This document shows, one piece after another, positions 55,780 through 64,000 of a stretch of DNA of 64,000 nt (positions are counted from its first letter, which is position 1; each line of letters begins with the position of its first letter). This DNA comes from Conus ventricosus (taxonomy: Eukaryota; Mollusca; Gastropoda; Neogastropoda; Conidae). The notes beneath the pieces are model-generated. The model worked only from the letters and a program-made list of their open reading frames with translations. It was not told the DNA's origin and did not search any database. The DNA lies in NCBI GenBank assembly GCA_018398815.1, contig CM031609.1, forward strand, positions 26,606,727 to 26,670,726. Reading direction: 5' to 3'. The translations under genes were made by a program, and so were the position numbers.

Positions 55780-58700
55780 AGTAACATGGAAGTCTGGGTT
55801 TAATAAACAGAAAGAAGTTATAGCTATCAACGACTTAAATTCTGACTGGGCTGATTACATGCTTACCAGTTTAACCATGCAAGTGAGAGGCAAATTGCGT
55901 GGTTCTGGCTGGTCTGAAGGAACGGTCCTTGAAATCAGATGAGGCAAACAAAGTTTTATCCTATAGTGGCAATTCTTACCTTCCTCTTCCAAGAGAGTTA
56001 GTTTTAAACGGCAGTCTTAAACATAACAAATCCTGACAGCATGTGTTTAATGTGGTGCGTTTTAGCGCATTTACACCTGTTAAAAGAACGCAGAAAGAGA
56101 TCTAATTATGAAGCACACAAACAAGAGCTGAACTTTGAACATAAACTTTCCAGTAAGTTAGAAAGTTATCTCAGTTTGAAGAAAAACAAACAACACTGTA
56201 AACGTATACACATGGTCTGTAGTAGACATCTAGTGCCTCTAAGGATTTCTCCAAACGCTCCACTTTAGGCGAACCGCTTATAAACATGTAGACTTGATAC
56301 TGTTTGCAGTAGTACAAAGAGTCATTATGTATATAATCAGAACAATAAGCAGGCTTATGGCCTATACGTCAAAGGATAAATCTATACAAGAGCTTTGTAG
56401 AAGATGTTTGGTCAGACCCACCTTTAGAAGCAGTGCCGTCATAAGAAACATTGTAAAAGTTTTGTAGACTGCGAAACCAAACTCCTCACACCTAAACCAG
56501 GGTCTAAAGTTAGTTTTAAGAATGTCACAAAATGCAGAGAGCCGTACGGGTTTATGCTGACTTTGAATCGCTTCTTACCGCAGTATCTATGTCCGCAACA
56601 GCAAACAAAAAACAACCTATTAACCACCATCAGATCTGTTCTTATGCGTTTATTGTTGTTAGGTCAGACGGTCAACACACAAAACCCTAGATTTTACAGA
56701 GGCCCCATGCAGCTAGTAGATTTTAGAGCAGATGAAACAACTTCGCATCAGTTATCCACCAACTAAATCTTTCAAACATGTTATGACTCCCGAAGACCAA
56801 GAAGCTATGCCTCACTACACACTGTTGGATTTGTGGCTTGGAGCTAACACCTAACAGTAAGACGACAGTGAGAGACCACGATCACATTACTGGAAAGTTT
56901 CAGAGGGGCCGCGCACAACAATTGTAATCTTCAACTTAGGTTGACCCTAAGACATGGAAACTGCCTATCTTCTTTCATAACTTACGAGGCTACGATTCTC
57001 ATTTCATCATGCAAGCGTGACTTCTGAATATAAGAGGGTTACCTGCATTGCACAGTCTTCAGAAAAGTACATGACTTTTACTCTTGATTGTTTACCTTTT
57101 ATGACTCAGCCCAACATCTGATGGGGAGTTTAGATAAGTTAGCAGGATCGCTACAAGACTTTCCAATCACTAAACAATACTTTGATCCATCTTTGGTGCG
57201 TAAGGCGTCTATCCTTATGAATACATGAACTCGTGGGAAAGGTTTGACGAAGGCTCACTTCCCCCTAAAGGCGCTTTCTTTCTAGTCTTAGAGGCAAAGA
57301 CATAACTGATGCTGACTATGAATACGCTCAGAAAGCCTGGACAGAATTACACTGTCAAACAATGGGCGACTATCATGATTACTATCTAATGGCTGACGTG
57401 TGTTTATTGGCAGACGTTTTTCAGAATTACAGATCTACTTGCATGAAACATTACAACTTAGACTCATCACATTACATCTCTGCCCCAGGGCTATCTTGGG
57501 ATGCATTCTTAAAGTCTACAAACATTCATATTGACTTAATTTCTGATCTCCCCACACTCCAGATGATTGAAGACGGCCTAAGGGGAGGTATTAGCATGGC
57601 CTCACATCCTTACTGCAAAGCTAACAACAAGTATTTAGACAACTATGACCCCACTAAACCATCCAACTATTTAATGTACTTAGACGCCAACATCTGTATG
57701 GGTGGGCCATGAGCCAGCCGCTTCCATTACGTAACTTCAGGATGTACACTGGACATGGTACAAATAATATTCAAGGGGCATTTAAAGTGGTTGGACAGTT
57801 TTAACGTCAGATCAACAGCACGGGTTATTCTAGAAGTAGACTTAGAATATCCTCGTGAACTGCATGACCTCCACAACGATTATCCTCTGGCGCAGAAAGA
57901 TTAAAAATGAGCCCCACAGAACCTCTAAACTTGTTCCCAATCTTCGCCACAAAACTAAGTATGTTTGTCATTACAGACTCCTACAGTTTTACTTAAAGCA
58001 TGGATTAAAGCTGACTGCCGTTCATAGAATCATTGCTTTTGACCAAGAGCCCTTTATGAGGCCATACATCAAGAAAATACTGATCTTAGAACCCAAGCCA
58101 CTGATGCTTCAGAAAAAGACTTCTGTAAAACTGTGAACAACAGCTGTTTTGGCAAAACCATGGAAAATCCACACAAACGCAAGATGTGAAATTAGTTACA
58201 AAAGAAAACCAAGCAATTAAGTTTGCCTCTAAACCTAACTATCAAGACTTTAGAAGATTTAACGACAGCTTGGTCGGCATTATGATGAAGAAAAAGGATG
58301 TTAAGTTGGACAGCCAGTGTTTATTGGCTTTACCGTATTAGAGTTGTCAAAGTTATTGATGTTAGAATTTCTGTACGACTACTTTAAAACCGCTGTACCC
58401 AGAAGCAAGAGTCCTTTACACAGACACTGATAGTTTTATTCTAGACGTCCCCACAGAAGACTTTTACAAAGACTTAGAAACAGAAGTAGCTAAAGGAGTT
58501 GATGGGTGGTACGACACATGCGACTATTCAAAAGACAGTCCTTTACATTCAACTGTAACAAGAAAGTAATTGGGAAGATGAAGGATGAACTTAATGGGAC
58601 AGTATAAAAGAATATGTTGGTTTGCGGTCAAAGATGTACAGCGTTGCCAGCCAGACTTCTGTAATGAAGAAGGCTAAAGGTGTAAGTAAAGAAGTTGTCA

Positions 58701-58905
58701 AAAAAAAATATAACTCACGACAACTACAAGCAAGCTCTCTTTGAAAACAAAGTATTTTATCACACAAATGTTAATCTTCGCTCTACTCTTCATCAAGTAA
58801 ACACAACTGCTGTTAACAAAAAATCACTAGTCTCTAACAATAACAAGTGAATTTACGTCAGTTCTGAGCTTTCATATGCTGTAATGCATTGGAGAACTTT
58901 AAAAG
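55780..58905 (+). CDS. Protein-primed DNA polymerase B of the Polinton (broken frames)
   Basis: The start is unclear (55540-55800). The exonuclease region has a YDSH motif near 56990 and the third exonuclease block MGDYHDYYLMADVCLLADVF (57362-57421). The palm domain shows a LDAN block followed by GWAMSQPLP in the next frame (57680-57725; the SLYPS-type region), the NNSCFGKTMENP block (58138-58170) and YTDTDSFILDVP (catalytic Asp pair, about 58417-58452). The C-terminal region runs to about 58905. This family starts DNA synthesis from a terminal protein and copies the whole element. At least twelve stops or shifts are present. Confidence 0.82.
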
Positions 58906-58924
58906 ATTAACTTGACAGACTTGG

Positions 58925-59160
58925 CTTGTACTTAACTTAAGAACCTAACTAGTACTTACTTAAGAACTTAACAAGAACTTAACTTAGAACCTAACTAGTA
59001 CTTACTTAAGAACCTAACTAGTACTTAAAACTAGAACTTATTTTTTTTGCACTTAACTTGTAATTTACTTGCACTTAACATAAAAATGTACTTTCTATAA
59101 CTAACTTAACTTGTACTTATCTAGTTCTTAACTTGTACTTTATCTAGTTCTTAAAAACTA
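58925..59160 (+). repeat. Minisatellite within the Polinton, ACTTAACTAGTACTTA-type units
   Basis: Repeats of AACCTAACTAGTACTTACTT and shorter ACTTAACTTGTACTTA units between the polymerase gene and the next gene. Repeats inside Polintons are unusual enough to note. Confidence 0.88.
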
Positions 59161-59169
59161 TTCCATAGA

Positions 59170-59607
59170 AATGGGTCTACAACAGGAGGTTGCACTTTTT
59201 TGCAGAAGCTGGTTCTTCTTCTTTTACTGTTTTTGTGGGGGTTTGTGACTTTGCTGCTAAGTATGGCGTTAGACATTTGTTGCTAAAACTCCCCCACCAA
59301 CAACAACAGCAGCAAATACATAATAATACATCTTATCGTTTGTTTGTGATTGTGTTTGTTGTTATTGGGTTGTTGTTGGCGGCGGCGATGTTGTATTACT
59401 ATCTAATAATTTTTGTTTTGCTGATTGGTTTGCTTTTCTTAGTTTGTTCCATTCAGCTAGTTTAACGCCCGCCTCAACACGTCCAGGACTTTTAGACTTA
59501 GTAACATTACTCACCTGTGGTACATTCAACTTGCGGAGCACTTACTTGTGGCACATTCTGCTCCTGCGGACTGTCCTGCGGCGTCTTCTTCTCCTGATCG
59601 CTCATAT
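59170..59607 (-). CDS. Polinton small membrane protein (minus strand)
   Basis: The start is ATG at 59607 (MSDQEKKTPQDSPQEQNVPQ). After a frame change the conserved segment RVEAGVKLAEWN is followed by a Ser/Thr/Pro-rich part and a hydrophobic segment with YYYVFAAVVVGGGVLA (one membrane helix). A short basic RVEAGxxLAExN motif before one helix is found in small proteins of invertebrate Polintons, from memory. Function unknown. An open frame on the plus strand over the same bases (59190-59465) is probably an artefact. Confidence 0.55.
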
Positions 59608-59741
59608 TTTTTTATTGCGATTTAAATTTAATAATGATCAAAATTAATATGGTTAAAAGTAATTAATCCCATGATGAATGGACATAACATCGTCCCAAAT
59701 CTGTAATACATGTCACATGCAAGAGTTTCTAGGGACTTGTT

Positions 59742-60063
59742 TTAAAACCGGATTTGTGATAAGTCATATTTTAAATCTTCTTCTGAATCAACCGGCGCCA
59801 TCTTACTTACTAACTTAGCATATAGACTAATCATTGTCTGCCCCACCGATCTAACCATTTTTGACCCTAGCTGCGCTTCGTACCTAGCGTAGTACTTCTC
59901 AACGTCTGATGTAGACAGTTGCTGAATCTGTTCAACACTTAGTTCAGTGCCTAAATACTGTCTAGTTTTCACACGCAGCCAGAGAGTATAATCTTTCTTT
60001 ATGGCAGTGGTCCACGGAGTAGTCTGCTTGCTCCTCACACTTTAATAGTTCGTCACAATCCAT
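59742..60063 (-). CDS. Polinton conserved protein with WLRVKTRQYLG motif
   Basis: The start is ATG at 60063 (MDCDELLKCEEQ), then one frame change near 60035, then DYTLWLRVKTRQYLGTELS, DVEKYYARYEAQLGSKMV and a C-terminal part ending at 59742. About 105 residues. The YxLWLRVKTRQYLG segment recurs in Polintons of many invertebrates; its role is unknown to me. It is divergent from the gene at 60106, with a 42-base shared promoter region between them. Confidence 0.65.
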
Positions 60064-60105
60064 TTTTAAAAGCAATAAAAAAATAATATAATACTTTTTA
60101 AAACC

Positions 60106-60333
60106 ATGAGTTTAACGCTGGTTAATTATGCAGTGCCTATCGTTGGTGTTATAGTTTATTCAACCCTTGCAAAATGCTTGTTGGGAATAAAACCGCCCAA
60201 CATGGAAAAGATAGAAGATTCGCCAAAAACTAGTTGCAACCTTATTTTTAGCTTTAACAACAAAAGATATCTGATTAAAAAGCACATAGACAGCCTTTCG
60301 TATTATGATTATTTTAATTATTTTTTTAGTTAA
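60106..60333 (+). CDS. Polinton small membrane protein 1
   Basis: 75 residues, uninterrupted: MSLTLVNYAVPIVGVIVYST then LAKCLLG as a membrane helix, then a polar tail. It resembles the next small gene (LSIGYSVLAKTCLK), suggesting duplication. Function unknown. Confidence 0.5.
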   Translation: MSLTLVNYAVPIVGVIVYSTLAKCLLGIKPPNMEKIEDSPKTSCNLIFSFNNKRYLIKKHIDSLSYYDYFNYFFS

Positions 60334-60349
60334 TAAAAAGATGAGTGAA

Positions 60350-60566
60350 AAAAAGATTATCATACGATTTACCATTCTGCTGTAATTAGCGGTCTTAGTA
60401 TAGGCTATAGTGTGTTAGCAAAAACATGTTTAAAATGAGGCCGGCTGACCTAGGAAGGTTAGACATTGAGGATGTTGTTAAGGTTATAGCTGTAATTACT
60501 GCAGGGATTGCGTCAAAAGACTTTCTTGTTACCCAGGGGATTATCCCAGAAAATATTAGTATATAG
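60350..60566 (+). CDS. Polinton small membrane protein 2 (broken)
   Basis: Readable as AVISGLSIGYSVLAKTCLK, then after one shift RPADLGRLDIEDVVKVIAVI and TAGIASKDFLVTQGIIPENI, ending at a stop near 60564. The LDIEDVVKV...KDFLV...IIPE pattern is shared with small proteins of other invertebrate Polintons, from memory. Confidence 0.5.
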
Positions 60567-60603
60567 AAAGATTAATTCATAAGAAAATATTGATTTATAA
60601 AAA

Positions 60604-60951
60604 GATGTCTGGATTGGTTCTGATGGTGGGGAGCTATTGTTAACGCTTTGGCTTTCTCTGGAAGCAATTATATGTTTAGTAAATTGTGGTCCGATGAAGA
60701 GAGAGAACGTCAAACAAGGCAACGAAGATTTAACCAAGGCAAGAGACGCTTATGAGAAAAGACGCATTGCTCACTTAGACTTTATTAATAAAAAGTTAAG
60801 AGAACAGGGCCATGCAGAGCACACATTTGCAGACGTTGATGACGCAATGAATGAGTATTACTTAGTAACAGGAAAGAAGTTTTTAACATCGCCACCGCCA
60901 GAACTGTCTGACTTTATGAACCATCTGAGGAACAAAAGACTGCAGAGATAG
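60604..60951 (+). CDS. Polinton conserved protein with HLDFINKKLREQ motif
   Basis: The start is probably ATG at 60604, followed by an early stop or shift (a N-terminal NALAFSGSNYMFSKL segment lies in a neighbouring frame near 60640-60690). Then EDLTKARDAYEKRRIAHLDF, INKKLREQGHAEHTFADVDD, AMNEYYLVTGKKF, ending at 60951. Likely helical and cytosolic. A known conserved protein of animal Polintons without assigned function. Confidence 0.65.
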   Translation, partial: DVWIGSDGGELLLTLWLSLEAIICLVNCGPMKRENVKQGNEDLTKARDAYEKRRIAHLDFINKKLREQGHAEHTFADVDDAMNEYYLVTGKKFLTSPPPELSDFMNHLRNKRLQR

Positions 60952-61026
60952 TTTTTATTGCAGTTGGCATGACCTCAGTCTATCTTGTTGCTCACTTTCT
61001 TGTGTAAAATAAAATGCATTTAAAAT

Positions 61027-62001
61027 ATGGACAATACGAAGTACAAAATATATTATTCTCCTAAAGGATATTGGAAAGGAAAGACTGCTATTGAAAACTG
61101 AGTAAAGCTGCTAGAGTTTCTGAATCAGATGCGAAAGACTGGCTTTCAAAACAGGCAATTTGGCAAAATATATCTGCCTGCCCCAAAAAGAATAATTAAG
61201 GCCTAGATTTGTTAACTCAGTTCAAATAACACCCACCAGATGGACTTGCTGTATCTTCCACATGATAAAGTTAGAAGAAAAAAGTTTAAGTATGCTCTGA
61301 CAGTTGTTGACATGGCTTCAAGATACAAAGACGCTGAACCTTTAACGGATAAAAGCTCACTGCTGTGGCTGTGGCTTTACAACAAATATGCATGCGAGGC
61401 CCATTAAAGTATCCTAGAATGATTCAAGTTGATGATGGAAAAGAGTTTTTAAAGGCTCTGTAAACCAGCTGTTTTTAAAACATCATGTTACAGTTAAGAG
61501 AGGGATCCCAGGCAACCATCGATCACAGGCCCTAGTAGAAAACTTTAATAAGAATCTAGCTGAACGCCTGTTTACCTATCAATATCACAGAGAAATAATG
61601 GACACTACGAAGTACAGAGAACGCAACACAGAATGGGTTAGGAGGTTGCCAGCAGTCTTACGTGCATGAACAATGAAGAATTTAAGCAACAGGCCTTAAA
61701 CAGTAAACGCAATCAAATTAAAAAAAAATTAGCATTACTGAAGATGTGCAGGGGACTCAAAAACTCTTGCCGTTTGGCCTAAAAGTAAGATACTTGTATG
61801 CTCCTGGAGAGCAGAAGGTGATGTTAGAATTAGAGCCACAGACCCCATATGGAGCGTAGACGTATATGAAGTTGAAAGAATCATGAAAACAGACCCTCCC
61901 GTGTATTATTTAAGAGAAACTCTCTCTTCTAAAAAGACTGCCCTAAAAGATCGTTTGTTCGTGAAGAGCTGCAAGTTGTCCCGCCAAACACAGTGAGTTA
62001 A
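61027..62001 (+). CDS. Retroviral-type integrase of the Polinton (broken frames)
   Basis: Starts at ATG 61027; the N-terminal part reads YYSPKGYWKGKTAIEN and KDWLSKQAIWQ. The catalytic core has MDLLYLP (first Asp), KYALTVVDMASRYKDAEPL, RMIQVDDGKEF (second Asp) and an ALVENFNKNLAERL segment (Glu) near 61530. The C-terminal part (61650-61990) is a chromodomain-like or SH3-like region by position only. It inserts the element into host DNA. At least eight stops or shifts. Confidence 0.82.
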
Positions 62002-62076
62002 CAAAAAAAAAAATAGTATTTATTTTTTGTTTAAACTTTTTATTTGTTAAACTTATTTTTTTGCTCTATTTTGGGT

Positions 62077-62613
62077 TTAACTGATCGTGTGTTGTTTTTC
62101 AATGTTCTGTTTAATTGCATCAGTGTCTACCTGTCGTGAAGTAAAAGTCTTTCTCCACTCTTTTTGAAGTTCAATTTTTTGTCGTCTGTAATCCTCACCA
62201 TCAGCCATAAGCTTCTGAAATTCTTCGTCTGTAATTTTTCATCCTGTAATGATTTGCTTATTCTTAATCTTAATGAACAAAGTTTTGCTGATGCTAGGGC
62301 TACAATGGCAGTGTGCTTTGTAATTTAGGAGTTTTTTTTTTTTTAAACAGCACTTACAATCATAGACACAGCCCCTAAACCCAAACCAAGGCCCCCTAAT
62401 GCTAAAGAGACTGGCGCCCCAGCCCAGTGGCTAAAAGAGCAACACTAGACCCAGCACTTACGCTAGCTACAGCTGAGGAGCGCAGTATTACATAAGAAAG
62501 AGTATTTAAAGCTTTAGCATATTTCTTCTAGTAACTCTATACTTATCTAAGTCGCTTTCTACTTCCTTTTGAAGTTCAGTTATTTGCTCTAACCTAAACT
62601 GTTGAACCTCCAT
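62077..62613 (-). CDS. Polinton conserved membrane protein with coiled N-terminus
   Basis: The start is ATG at 62613 (MEVQQFRLEQITELQKEVES, then DLDKYRVTRR), then after a shift a hydrophobic Gly/Ala-rich segment (two helices; ALGGLGLGLGAVSMIVSAV), then in a third frame KHTAIVALASAKL and ISKSLQDEK, and finally ITDEEFQKLMADGEDYRRQK, ending at 62077. The layout (coiled start, glycine-rich membrane hairpin, KHxxIxxLAxSKL, ISDEEF tail) is shared with a frequent hypothetical protein of invertebrate Polintons, from memory. Confidence 0.65.
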
Positions 62614-62629
62614 TTTTTAATTAAGATTA

Positions 62630-63490
62630 TTTTTAAATTAATCTTGTACATATCTTCTATTAATCTTCCGGCAGCACATTCATTAACAGAGTAAAACGCA
62701 ATAAAATCAACATACTTAATGAAAATAAAGTCGAGTACTGTTAGTTTGTCTTTGTCACCATCACAGTAACCTTGTCAGATGATACATGGGGTGTTTATTT
62801 TGTCTCCGTTTTTAGTAATTGCAATACCGAGCTTAAGAGGAGCATCCAAGTTTTCAGCCTTTATTTGTATGCCTCTAATAAACGTATGTTCTGGCAAACT
62901 AGTATCGCCCTCACTCGGAGTAATAAATAAGCGAAAATCATCGTCATTTGCCTAGGTAGTGACGGTTTTCGTTGGGGTAAATTCTAAGCCAACGGTGTCA
63001 CCCCCCATTCAGCTAAGGACTTCTTTCTCTGTAGCGTATATTCAGAACCCTGCCAAGTTATTTTAATCTGTTTTTCTGTTGTGTTCCTGGAACCAGGCTA
63101 ACAAGAAAGGGACCTGCATTTAAGGCTTTTCTAAAATTGTTTTCCTTATCAAAGTATACATTAGGGCTTCGTAGTTCAAACTTTAAATTCCAAGCAATTT
63201 CTGGAAGCTACGCCCAAGCATTCTCTCTTTTATGAAGTTTGTATTCATGTTTGCCAAAATCGTTTGCCCTTAAATTTCTTATCTCTTCTAGGGTGGGAAT
63301 TGCTGTCGTTTTTTGTCTTCAATTTCTGTTCGTTTGTAAACCCCATCATCTGTGTATCCAAATCCATAAACATTTCCTGGCACTCCTATTAGATCAAACT
63401 CGGTTGTGTCTGCTAGGTCTTTTAACTCTACTGCAACGCATTTAGGAGACTAGCTGCGCTTTGATTCTGGCCTCGAGCATTCTTTTTAAT
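62630..63490 (-). CDS. Polinton protein, candidate minor capsid protein (broken)
   Basis: On the minus strand the pieces are FDLIGVPGNVYGFGYTDDGV (about 63390-63330), KFELRSPNVYFDKENNFRKA (about 63180-63120), ITWQGSEYTLQRKK (about 63060-63020), and EGDTSLPEHTFIRGIQIKAE then LKLGIAITKNGDKI (about 62910-62810). The size (about 280 residues) and place next to the ATPase fit a minor capsid (penton-like) protein, but I do not recognise a decisive motif. Frame changes at six or more points. Confidence 0.4.
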
Positions 63491-63625
63491 ATTAAAATTA
63501 AAATAAACAAACGTATTGAACTGGGGGGTCAGTCCGTAAGCATAGCTTAGCGTGCTTAGATTTTTCTAACTGCTCTTTTATTTTTTTTAACTCATCTTTG
63601 TCCTTATTATATAATTTTCACTTAA

Positions 63626-64000
63626 TCATTCTTCAAAACTATCTTTGTCCTTAGTGTAAAATAATACAACCGATTTTAACTGCGATCTAAAGTCTTTTAA
63701 GACAGCATTGTATTTTTGAGTTAAGAGCCACACAGAGACTAAGGCGTGGCGTCCGCTAAAGGCTAGCTTTGACAGAGCTTTTCTTTTTTTAACAATGTCT
63801 CGTTCAGCTGAACAGTCATCAATAATAAAACAGCGTTTCAGTTCCCTCAAATAGTCATAGTAATGTTCTAAACAGTCGCTCAGTTTGTCGCTAGGATCAA
63901 CTAGAATATATTATCGTCTGTCCAAATAAACTTCCTTTCTTTGTAAGATTGTTGTGCTTAATGGTTGTGCAGAATATAACAATGTGCTCGTAATGAAACC
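63626..64000 (-). CDS. A32/FtsK-like packaging ATPase of the Polinton (C-terminal part)
   Basis: The frame ends at 63626. RCFIIDDCSAERDIVKK contains the Walker B strand (FIIDD), then LSKLAFSGRHALVSVWLLTQ followed by KYNAVLKDFRSQLKSVVLFY, the sensor and arginine-finger region typical of virus-type genome-packaging ATPases in Polintons. The Walker A part is upstream, beyond 64000. It would pump element DNA into capsids. Confidence 0.8.

Larger units (their letters stand above)
55780..64000. mobile_element. Polinton/Maverick element (left part; runs off the right edge)
   Basis: The gene set is the one known for Polintons (virus-like self-synthesising elements, also described as adintovirus-like): protein-primed DNA polymerase B, retroviral-type integrase and an A32/FtsK-like packaging ATPase, plus small conserved proteins. 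Capsid and maturation protease genes would be expected near or beyond the right edge. Genes lie on both strands. All long genes show stops and frame changes as read here, so activity cannot be claimed. Both ends of the element are unseen. Confidence 0.85.

Noticed and set aside
59190..59465. Plus-strand 91-residue hydrophobic open frame in the Polinton
   Set aside because: The minus strand over the same bases gives the conserved RVEAGVKLAEWN segment and a membrane helix with a proper ATG start, which fits a known Polinton protein better.

Overview
The window looks like nuclear DNA of an invertebrate, most probably a mollusc (gastropod-like). The reasons are spliced exons with AG/GT borders, a receptor gene of the GRL101 type known from snails, long GT/AC, AT and poly-G tracts, and a dense mixture of animal transposable elements. 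Nothing bacterial is present (no operons, no ribosome binding sites). The species is inferred, not shown.

One host gene seems to cover the left half, on the + strand from before base 1 to 29083. It encodes a multidomain G-protein-coupled receptor: a CUB domain with a cysteine-rich LDLa-like segment (1-534), half of a C-type lectin domain (14959-15168), another cysteine-rich/LDLa exon (about 22419-22711), LDLa repeats (27031-27450), leucine-rich repeats (to about 28040) and a seven-helix domain (to 29083). Its introns hold other elements. These include a non-LTR retrotransposon with a restriction-like endonuclease (about 6284-9560) lying inside the endonuclease domain of an AP-endonuclease-type LINE (6058-6283 plus about 9600-11210), an L1-like LINE on the minus strand (12090-13700), a tRNA-derived SINE (23716-24268) and copies of a noncoding repeat called family B here.

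From 30010 to 40300 the DNA is a nest of Penelope-like elements (reverse transcriptase plus GIY-YIG endonuclease) with hammerhead-ribozyme motifs at their 3' ends, long AT tracts, a 1.5-kb Tc1-type DNA transposon with intact inverted repeats (36114-37649), and a ribozyme palindrome (35810-35954). From 40300 to 50000 I see almost no coding sequence. A Crypton-like tyrosine recombinase gene lies at 50020-52530, followed by AC-rich satellites.

The right end (55780-64000) is the start of a Polinton/Maverick element: protein-primed DNA polymerase B, several small conserved proteins, the integrase, and the 3' end of the packaging ATPase gene. It runs off the window.

Almost every protein here, host or element, is readable only by changing frame every 50-150 codons. 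Either the assembly carries many single-base indels or everything is decaying. The equal damage in the host gene and in young-looking transposons favours assembly error, but this is an inference. Proteins are described by domain and short motif only.
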